From assembly GCA_947037025.1 (NCBI GenBank), contig CAMQSU010000012.1, positions 1 to 45,595 on the forward strand: 45,595 bases of DNA. Direction: 5' to 3'. Below, one piece after another: positions 9,911 to 16,523 of the stretch. The translations under genes were made by a program, and so were the position numbers. A model generated the notes under the pieces. That model worked only from the letters and a program-made list of their open reading frames with translations, made no database searches and was not told the DNA's origin. How positions within the stretch are numbered: position 1 is the first letter of the stretch; each line of letters opens with the position of its first letter. Origin of the DNA: an uncultured Clostridia bacterium. Lineage in GTDB: Bacteria > Bacillota > Clostridia > Christensenellales > UBA3700.

Positions 9911-10897
9911 ATGAAAAAAATTATACTTACAATTTTGGTCCTTGCATTATCTTCAATAACATTGGTAGGTTGTATTAATGTGCTTGCACATAAGCAATTT
10001 TCTGATCCTTGGTCAAATTATGAGAAGGCAACTTACTCAGCAGTCCGCACTATCCATGATAAGAATGCAGACAAAACTGACGATGTGGAGATTAAAGGCG
10101 AAACAATCATTATAACTGAGCGTGTTAATAAAGGCACTGTTCAAGTTGGCGAGCAAGTTATTAACGACTTCACTGGCACAATCGTGACTGTTGATACTTT
10201 ATTTGACGATGGCAGCTTAATGAAATCTGCTGTAGCTTTTAAGGTTACTCTTGAACCAGTGGCAAGCTATAAACACATTGATGTTAAAGGGGAGTACGCA
10301 AACACTGACCCAGCAAAACCAACTGTTCAGACTAGCACAATAGCATACAGCAGCAAGAAAGCTGATTACACATCTAATATCGATGGCACGACTACTACTG
10401 GTCAAGTTAAACTTGATGATTGGATTGATGAGCCTTACTACGATAACCTTATGGTTTATCACATAGCAAGAGCTAGCTACAAGTATGAAGATGACAATTT
10501 GATTTTTAATGCACTTCCTGTTAATGTTGTTTCTACATCAACTAATGCGCTAGCTCCACTTTCACTTTCTAAGACTGGCGCTGTTGTACCAAGAGATTTA
10601 ACTAAACCTGATGGACTACCTGTTATCTCAGAAGATACCGAGGACGATGCGGAAAAACCTGAGATAGCAGAGAATGCAATTATATTAAATGACCTAATTA
10701 CAATTTCTCTTAACCAAACTTTCCCTGGCAGCGGCAAACCTTTAACTGCTCTATTTAGCACTACTGTGCTAGAAAATAAAGCTCCGCATAATGGTATGCA
10801 CGCAGGAATGGATTTTACTGAGGATAGACGTCTTGTTCAGTTTACTGAAGGTAGCATTATATACACTCTTAAAGCCTTTACTGAAATTAAAGCGTAA
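9911..10897 (+). CDS. Predicted lipoprotein of unknown function
   Basis: The 328-residue product starts with a short basic end and a hydrophobic core followed by the lipobox LVGC, so Cys21 should be lipidated and the protein held on the outer face of the membrane. The rest is beta-rich with many Thr, Asp and Val residues (for example repeated TTTTGQ/TIAYSS-like strands), and has an acidic segment near residue 240-255. I recognise no catalytic motif and do not assign a family. An upstream in-frame Met (9860) overlaps the promoter and is rejected; the ATG at 9911 has AGAGG at the right distance. It is a single gene with its own promoter and terminator, convergent with the operon that ends at 11025. 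Confidence 0.8.
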   Translation: MKKIILTILVLALSSITLVGCINVLAHKQFSDPWSNYEKATYSAVRTIHDKNADKTDDVEIKGETIIITERVNKGTVQVGEQVINDFTGTIVTVDTLFDDGSLMKSAVAFKVTLEPVASYKHIDVKGEYANTDPAKPTVQTSTIAYSSKKADYTSNIDGTTTTGQVKLDDWIDEPYYDNLMVYHIARASYKYEDDNLIFNALPVNVVSTSTNALAPLSLSKTGAVVPRDLTKPDGLPVISEDTEDDAEKPEIAENAIILNDLITISLNQTFPGSGKPLTALFSTTVLENKAPHNGMHAGMDFTEDRRLVQFTEGSIIYTLKAFTEIKA

Positions 10898-10952
10898 TAA
10901 TACACTCAATTAATAAAAATTGTAAATTATAATAATTAAAACTTTATATAGC

Positions 10953-10988
10953 AATATCGCCACTGCATGCAGTGGCGATATTTTTTAT
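10953..10988 (+). terminator. Intrinsic terminator between convergent genes
   Basis: A perfect 15-bp inverted repeat (10953-10967 with 10968-10982, centre TGCATGCA) runs straight into a T run. The T tail is on the plus-strand side, so it serves the lipoprotein gene. On the minus strand the hairpin lacks a good U run. Confidence 0.85.
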
Positions 10989-11024
10989 ACTATAATAGTT
11001 TTGATTTTTCAGAATAATTGATTG

Positions 11025-11735
11025 TTACTTTTTGCTCTTAAAATGCAACTCTTTTAGTCCTTCAACTTCATCACAAATTGTCTTTAGCGCGCAAGTTTTG
11101 CAATCAAAATTCATATCAGTTAGTACATGGTTTAACGACTTTGTAATAGTATCTACTTTTAAAGAAATTCGTCTTAGCTTATCAAACTCCGCAATTTGCT
11201 TTGTTATGAAAATCACATGCACGTGCTTTACGTTTGCATTTTGTCTAAGCTTTGCAATATATCCGCTTCCGATATGCTTAAAGCTAATACCGCCAGCAAT
11301 CGCCGCCTTAGATACTCGCACTTGCTCACGAAACTCCATAAAAGAAGTCCTTTGCATATACCCTTTAGGGATTACATCATACTTGACATACTCAATATCG
11401 CGGATAGCTTTATATGCGACAGTATCTTCACCAACATCATCAATATGTATTAGCATAATTCTAGCAAACGGCGCATCACCTTTAATCGTATCAAGATCCG
11501 GCCCGATTAGTGTAATTTCATCATGAGTAATTACCCCATCATCAGTCGTGACAAGCGCTGTGCTAGTTGATGGCAATTGATCCGCACCTAACTCAAACGC
11601 ACTATGTTTTGTAAGGACAATTTCATTCATTGGCAGCATTTCCCAGCCAATATTGTCGTCTATCTCAAGATTCGTGCCGCTGCTAGCGTTAATTATAGCA
11701 GAAACTTCCTCTATTAGACTGTTGTACAACTTCAT
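11025..11735 (-). CDS. Small CdhC/AcsB (acetyl-CoA synthase)-like protein lacking the nickel-site CGC motif
   Basis: A 236-residue protein that resembles, from my memory of archaeal CdhC, the segment of acetyl-CoA synthase leading into the A-cluster: ITLIGPDLDTI (compare a VGPD block in CdhC), then QVRVSKAAI and IGSGYIAK, then VHVIFITK. It ends with Cys residues 212, 215 and 221 (CX2C then five residues then C), where CdhC/AcsB begin their A-cluster cysteines. The chain stops 15 residues later, so the fourth cluster cysteine and the Cys-Gly-Cys that holds the distal nickel are absent. It therefore cannot build a normal A-cluster. It may be a scaffold or may bind a different metal site. Its start has no ribosome binding site of its own; the ATG overlaps the stop of a 37-codon frame (TAATG), which implies translational coupling. 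Last gene of the operon. Confidence 0.6.
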   Translation of the reverse strand: MKLYNSLIEEVSAIINASSGTNLEIDDNIGWEMLPMNEIVLTKHSAFELGADQLPSTSTALVTTDDGVITHDEITLIGPDLDTIKGDAPFARIMLIHIDDVGEDTVAYKAIRDIEYVKYDVIPKGYMQRTSFMEFREQVRVSKAAIAGGISFKHIGSGYIAKLRQNANVKHVHVIFITKQIAEFDKLRRISLKVDTITKSLNHVLTDMNFDCKTCALKTICDEVEGLKELHFKSKK

Positions 11736-11848
11736 TAAAATGTTGTTTTGCTATGCTTTTTGTCAAAGCGTTTTTGAAGAAATGTATAGACTTTTGCCAT
11801 TATCTTCATGTCAATATTGAAATAATAAATTAGAAATAATGTTATCAT
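11735..11848 (-). CDS. 37-residue microprotein in the reductase operon
   Basis: This small frame begins 11 nt after the stop of the activase gene, with AGGAG five bases before its ATG, and ends in TAATG, sharing one base with the start of the CdhC-like gene. The product starts MITLFLIYYFNIDMK and continues into a basic C-terminal half rich in Lys, ending KTTF. A short hydrophobic N-terminus followed by a basic tail could sit at the membrane or on a partner protein. No homologue is known to me. The ribosome binding site, operon position and stop-start overlap make a real, coupled gene likely. At minimum it is the translational lead-in for the next gene, which has no site of its own. Confidence 0.6.
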   Translation of the reverse strand: MITLFLIYYFNIDMKIMAKVYTFLQKRFDKKHSKTTF

Positions 11849-11859
11849 ATTTGCTCCTA

Positions 11860-12663
11860 CTAAGCGTTTAAGCCTTTTTGGCGCGCATACTCTGCTGCAC
11901 CTAATGCGCCCATTAATTGTGGGTCATATCCGTTATCGTTAAGGTCGATAACTTTAAGTTTAAGAACCTTTTCAATTGCTTTTTTAAGTCCAGTATTTTT
12001 TGCACATCCACCAGTTAATGTGATGCTATCAGTAGCGCCTGATTTCTTTGCCATGACAAAACATCTTTTTGCTACTGCAAGCTGAATGCCTGCTGCGATT
12101 TCCTCTCTTGGTTTGCCTTCACCGACAAGTGTAATTACTTCACTCTCTGCAAAAACTGTACACTGCGCCGTAATAGGAATAATGTTTTTTGCTGTTAGGC
12201 TAAGGTTAGAAAACTCGGTTAAAGAGATTTCGAACGCATTTGCCATACTCTCAAAAAACCTACCTGTTCCCGCTGCGCACTTATCATTCATTGCAAAGTT
12301 TTTAACTGTTCCGTCCGTATCGATTGCTATACCTTTTACGTCCTGTCCGCCGATATCAATAATCGCCTTAACGCTTGGGTTTGCAATATGCACGCCCATC
12401 GCATGGCAGCTTATCTCTGAAATATTTTCCTCCGCCTGAGGGACTTTATTTCGTCCATATCCAGTGCCGATAAGGTATGATAAATCATGTATATCACTTA
12501 AACCATCAACTGCTGCTATACAATCATCAAGCGCTTGCTTTGCACTAATCTCTGGGTTAATTTTGCTTTTAATTGTAGTATTTGCTACTATTACGCCCTT
12601 TTCATCTAAAATAACACACTTGGTATATGTAGAACCTACATCACAACCACCAAAAAATTTCAT
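11860..12663 (-). CDS. HgdC/BadF-type ATP-dependent activase (BcrA/BadF/BadG/HgdC ATPase family)
   Basis: Members are homodimeric ASKHA-fold ATPases that carry one [4Fe-4S] cluster between subunits and use ATP to inject an electron into a partner Fe-S enzyme. The 267-residue product has the phosphate-binding start GGCDVGSTYTK (5-15), IDIGGQD (102-108), the cluster cysteines C129 (NDKCAAGTGR) and C168 (TAQCTVFAE), and the C-terminal LTGGCAKN (216-223). All key residues are intact. The start was placed at 12663 because AAAGGAG precedes it; eight further codons are open upstream. It lies 17 nt after an HgdA-like gene and is followed by the microprotein gene, so its electron acceptors are presumably the two HgdA/B-like proteins encoded just upstream. 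Confidence 0.92.
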   Translation of the reverse strand: MKFFGGCDVGSTYTKCVILDEKGVIVANTTIKSKINPEISAKQALDDCIAAVDGLSDIHDLSYLIGTGYGRNKVPQAEENISEISCHAMGVHIANPSVKAIIDIGGQDVKGIAIDTDGTVKNFAMNDKCAAGTGRFFESMANAFEISLTEFSNLSLTAKNIIPITAQCTVFAESEVITLVGEGKPREEIAAGIQLAVAKRCFVMAKKSGATDSITLTGGCAKNTGLKKAIEKVLKLKVIDLNDNGYDPQLMGALGAAEYARQKGLNA

Positions 12664-12680
12664 AATATTTCTCCTTTTAT

Positions 12681-14321
12681 TTACCAAACTTTCTCATCGT
12701 CAAAGTCGACTAATGTTGGGTCTACTGGCTCTTCTCTTAGCACAGTAGTCATGTACTTATTAAGGCTTTCTCTCATAGACTTCCTCGATACTGTTCTTGG
12801 ATCCATAAGGTCATGCTCAATCCATACTAAATGTATTCCTCGCTCTCTTGCTTGCTCATCAAACAGTCCTTTTAGTCCTGCCATCGTCTTGCATGAAACG
12901 CCCTCTAACATTAGCACCATATCTGCATTGAAGTCTTTACATACTCTCCAAAGCTCATCAAGCACATTTTTATATCCGCCGTTAGTATGTCGACGCATTG
13001 TCATTCGCTCATAAGTGTATGCAACATCTTTTAACGCTTGCTCTTTGTCGTCAGTGCTGAACATTCTAGTTGCAACAAGGCTCTCCATATCAATTAGCAC
13101 ATTGATTCCCCAACAGTTTTCCGCCCATAATGAGTAATGCTCATAATAATGCGCTGGTGGTGACCATAATACCGCTCTGTGGCGTTGCTCTTTTGAACAC
13201 TTTTCGCCATTTTGATTTGCTTTTGTGATAAGTCTATCAACTTTTTTTGCAACCTTCAAGAATAACGGATCGCGTGATGCTGATATTAAGAATGAATACA
13301 TTCTGTACATCGCAAGCGTTGCGCCTGTTACTTGTGGACAATTTGTTTTGTTGATTTCCCATTTGTTCATCTCTAGCTTTGTTTCTTCATTATACTGCTT
13401 CATGCATGTAAAGAAAGCATCCCAATCGTACTTTTCGCCCGTGTGCTCCTCAATAAATGCGATAGCTTTTTTAAGCTCCTCTACTGCGTATGCTTCCGAT
13501 GTGTCATCCATATATCTAACTGGTAATACTAGCGGAAAAGTTGGCATATTGTAGTATCTGTTTTGGTATGAACTTGCCATTACCGAACCATCACATGGCA
13601 TTGAGCTTGATATATAACATACACCCATTTGTGGATACTCGTCCATTATCGCAACCGCTGCCTCACATGCTGGAAGTGGACAAACATCTGCAGGTAGTCC
13701 ATAATTCTCGATTGCATCAAGGTATGGTATCATGCTGTTTTGGTCCATTACCGAACACTGGAAAACCGCCGCAACTTGTGCTGGTATTCCGATTAGGTTA
13801 GGGAATCCTGCCATTATGTGCATTGGCATCATTTCATCAAATAATACCACTTTATCAGCGTACTTGTTTTTGCCGAATCTTTTATCCGCTTTGAACGTTG
13901 TTGCCATAAGCTTAGTTGTGTTTTTTATCATAGCGTTATACTGCAAATGTAATACTCTAAGTGATGTGCCTCTAAGCCCCATTGAGTGTCTGTCGATAAA
14001 TGCTGGCGATGATAGGTATGAGCATAACCAACGATATGTGAACATCGCTTTTGTTATTCGCCTTGGCGCTCTTGCTACAAATACCATCAAGTCTTTCATT
14101 GTAATTAGCCAGCGATAAAAATCGTATGCTGTATCCTTGAAGCCTCTCCACTCACGGTGTTTCATATACATTTCGCCGTGATATAAATCGCCTAAACCTT
14201 TTAGCTTTTCCGCTTGCGCTTTAATCTTAGCTTTTTCCTTAATGTGTTTTTCTTTAGCTTTAGCTGCGATTTTATCTAACTTCGCCTGCTCTTTTGACTG
14301 CTTTGCTGTACTTGTTGACAT
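12681..14321 (-). CDS. Divergent 2-hydroxyacyl-CoA dehydratase (HgdA/B)-like subunit, larger component
   Basis: The 546-residue protein opens with ~45 Lys/Ala-rich helical residues, unusual for the family. The family core follows from about 155 to 530. The HgdB-type cysteine sites appear as C214/C219 (LPADVCPLPAC) and C243 (MPCDGS); C189 and C235 are extra. The position of the first family cysteine reads FDEMMPMHIM and has no Cys, so the cluster environment is altered. Late motifs VLMLEGVSCKTM and LVWIEHDLMD match the family's C-terminal sheet. In HgdAB-type enzymes each subunit holds an Fe-S cluster and the pair makes a ketyl radical. Its start shares one base with the stop of the partner gene (TAATG) and its ribosome binding site AAAGGAGG lies inside that gene. 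The real substrate cannot be inferred. Confidence 0.8.
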   Translation of the reverse strand: MSTSTAKQSKEQAKLDKIAAKAKEKHIKEKAKIKAQAEKLKGLGDLYHGEMYMKHREWRGFKDTAYDFYRWLITMKDLMVFVARAPRRITKAMFTYRWLCSYLSSPAFIDRHSMGLRGTSLRVLHLQYNAMIKNTTKLMATTFKADKRFGKNKYADKVVLFDEMMPMHIMAGFPNLIGIPAQVAAVFQCSVMDQNSMIPYLDAIENYGLPADVCPLPACEAAVAIMDEYPQMGVCYISSSMPCDGSVMASSYQNRYYNMPTFPLVLPVRYMDDTSEAYAVEELKKAIAFIEEHTGEKYDWDAFFTCMKQYNEETKLEMNKWEINKTNCPQVTGATLAMYRMYSFLISASRDPLFLKVAKKVDRLITKANQNGEKCSKEQRHRAVLWSPPAHYYEHYSLWAENCWGINVLIDMESLVATRMFSTDDKEQALKDVAYTYERMTMRRHTNGGYKNVLDELWRVCKDFNADMVLMLEGVSCKTMAGLKGLFDEQARERGIHLVWIEHDLMDPRTVSRKSMRESLNKYMTTVLREEPVDPTLVDFDDEKVW

Positions 14322-15595
14322 TAGCTCTTACCTCCTTTGCTCTTACGCTCTATCCTTTTCTCTTTTCTAGATTTCTTTTTTCCGTGGTCTAAAAAGTTAT
14401 CAGCACTTACTTCCTTTCCTTGATTAATTCTCTTAATCTCTATGCTCTCTATAAATGCTTGAACTCTAGTTCGTAGCTGTCCTGAACTTGATTTAGAAAT
14501 ATAAGGTCTATCTATTGATAATACTTGATATCCGAACTCATTTTGAAGCACGTGGCTTGCCATTGCGCGCTCATAACCCCAATAATCACAAAACTTGATT
14601 TGCTCATATATAATGCCATCTGCGCCAAATTCTTTTGCATAGCCATCGACCATGTCATACCTTTGCTGTATTTTTTCCTCGCTCATGTATCGTGGGCATT
14701 GGCTTTGCTCTAAGTACTGTCTACATAGGCAAGTTAATACATCTTCGCCTTCTACTAAATGCATTTCTTGTCTTCCTGGAAACGAACCGAAACAGAATCT
14801 ATCTGCAACTATTAATGCGCCAGTATCCTCTATAAGTTCTGTTAGACCTGGATCGTCAATTTCTGATCCTACAAGAACTACTCTTGCTCGCCATTTCTTA
14901 TCGTCAGGCTCACGCACTTTAATCTCCTCAAGCGTTTCTCTTAGCATATCCAAAATAAGCGGTTTCGGGCAAGTGTATGTAATAAGGTTTAGGATATGGA
15001 ATTCATGTCCTGTTACTCTAACTTCCTTCTCTTTTCTAAAATTGCCAATCTCAGTTATTATTCTACACACTTCATTGTGTATATCAAGCGTCTTTTTGAT
15101 AGCCTCATCAGAAGTATCTACTCCTAATTTTGCCATCTCATCTAATACTCTTAACCTAACCTGACTTGTGTAATGCGCTATTCCGTTAGGGTCAACCTTG
15201 TACGGCACATCAATGTGCGACATAAAAAACTTCTCTTTATTAATCAGCTTCTGTATATGAATATTCTCCACACACCTGTTCATTTGTGCGCACGCATCCA
15301 CACCTGCTAATCCATCAAGAAAATTGTATCCGCCTTCTATGCTTCGCTCAAGTATCGCGCGGCAAAACTCACATACATAGTTACTCATGTAATATGTAGA
15401 AATTTCTAGCGATGTTGTCTTTGGCGCTCTTAGTCTTAGCGAAAAACAATTATCTAAGTTTAGTAATAGCTCTGGCATATGGAAGCAGGTGTAGCCTATT
15501 GCTAATCCGCCATCTTCCTGAGCCTTTATTACTAGCTCGTTATGCGCATCTTCGAGTAACTTCTCAAAGTAAATCATGTGTTTTAAGTCTTTCAT
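14321..15595 (-). CDS. 2-hydroxyacyl-CoA dehydratase (HgdB)-like subunit, smaller component
   Basis: A 424-residue HgdB-family protein. The three expected cluster-ligand regions are present: C37 in GYTCFHMPELL, C75 and C78 in NYVCEFC, and C102/C108 in VDACAQMNRC. Near residue 345-355 IIYEQIKFCDYWGYE matches the family motif in which a Lys and a Cys follow a beta strand. The last ~25 residues are very basic (GKKKSRKEKRIERKSK), absent from classical HgdB. The start is supported by GGGAGGAG. It is paired with the 546-residue gene and probably forms a heterodimer with it. Typical dehydratase partners (CoA-transferase, acyl-CoA dehydrogenase, electron-transfer flavoprotein) are absent, so a reductase role is at least as likely as a dehydratase. 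Confidence 0.85.
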   Translation of the reverse strand: MKDLKHMIYFEKLLEDAHNELVIKAQEDGGLAIGYTCFHMPELLLNLDNCFSLRLRAPKTTSLEISTYYMSNYVCEFCRAILERSIEGGYNFLDGLAGVDACAQMNRCVENIHIQKLINKEKFFMSHIDVPYKVDPNGIAHYTSQVRLRVLDEMAKLGVDTSDEAIKKTLDIHNEVCRIITEIGNFRKEKEVRVTGHEFHILNLITYTCPKPLILDMLRETLEEIKVREPDDKKWRARVVLVGSEIDDPGLTELIEDTGALIVADRFCFGSFPGRQEMHLVEGEDVLTCLCRQYLEQSQCPRYMSEEKIQQRYDMVDGYAKEFGADGIIYEQIKFCDYWGYERAMASHVLQNEFGYQVLSIDRPYISKSSSGQLRTRVQAFIESIEIKRINQGKEVSADNFLDHGKKKSRKEKRIERKSKGGKS

Positions 15596-15663
15596 GAATC
15601 TCCTCCCGACTAGCTTTTTCAGCTTGCCAGCAATTAATATTTTTTTACAATAGTTTTTGCTTT

Positions 15664-16434
15664 TTACTTAGATAAAATATCCATAGCAATTAGTGCAGAT
15701 TTTACACCTGCGACCACTGCCGTATCACTAGGCAAATTGAATATGCTTTTGCCTTGCACATCAAATGTAGATAGGTTTTTATCGTCACCGATAAATGCTA
15801 AAATATTAAGTCCTTCTACAGTAACATACGGCATAAGACTCTCATCAGTTAGCCTGTTGATTATCACGCCTACTTTATCATACATTACAAGCTCATCCGC
15901 TACTCTCTTGATAGTTGCAATTACTTGCCTGCCCTTTTTGCTCGGGTCGCTGATTAGTATAAGGTCGGTTACTTTCTCCATTACTCTACGGTTAATTTGC
16001 TCAATTCCCGCTTCGCCGTCAATAACAACATAATCATACTGCTCGCTCACCATACTGATAACTTCCTTCAAATATGAATTGATTTTGCAATAACATCCAG
16101 CTGTTTCCGGTCTGCCGACTGAAATAAACTCAAAGCCATCCTTCTCAACCATCGCATCAACTATCTTATACCTGACTTCTCCTAGCATCTCAATTGCATC
16201 TTTTGCGTTTCCGTCCTCGACATTTTCGATAATCGCTCTGCGAATATCATCTATCGACATTACAACTTCTACATCAAGCGCAGTAGATAGTCCCACTGCT
16301 GGGTCAGCATCAATTGCAAGGATTTTTTTATCCGGATAACTATCAACTAATAGTCTAACTATCGTTGCAGCTATTGATGTCTTTCCAACGCCGCCTTTGC
16401 CTGCAACTGTTATTATCCTAACTTTACTAGCCAT
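15664..16434 (-). CDS. CooC-like P-loop ATPase (MinD/Mrp superfamily)
   Basis: The 256-residue product has a deviant Walker A GKGGVGKTS (12-20), the switch region AIDADPAVGLS (40-50), Walker B-like VVIDGEAGIEQ (136-146) and the pair C114/C116 (AGCYC). CooC proteins dimerise in an ATP-dependent way, bind a metal through this CxC and load nickel into CO dehydrogenase or acetyl-CoA synthase. No CO dehydrogenase is encoded in this window, so its client is probably another protein of the same operon. The start was moved to 16434, where GAGGAGG precedes the ATG; the longer frame lacks such a site. Spacing to the gene before and after is 89 and 68 nt. Confidence 0.85.
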   Translation of the reverse strand: MASKVRIITVAGKGGVGKTSIAATIVRLLVDSYPDKKILAIDADPAVGLSTALDVEVVMSIDDIRRAIIENVEDGNAKDAIEMLGEVRYKIVDAMVEKDGFEFISVGRPETAGCYCKINSYLKEVISMVSEQYDYVVIDGEAGIEQINRRVMEKVTDLILISDPSKKGRQVIATIKRVADELVMYDKVGVIINRLTDESLMPYVTVEGLNILAFIGDDKNLSTFDVQGKSIFNLPSDTAVVAGVKSALIAMDILSK

Positions 16435-16523
16435 AAATCCTCCTCGTAATATGATTATATCTTGCGTCATATCGCTATGCCGCAAGACTAATCGTATATT
16501 ATCTATTTAGTTTGGCTTGCAAT

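Noticed and set aside
11025..11735. Pseudogene remnant of a full acetyl-CoA synthase
   Set aside because: No further A-cluster coding sequence is found downstream in any frame before the terminator at 10953-10988, and the frame is intact and coupled to its neighbour.
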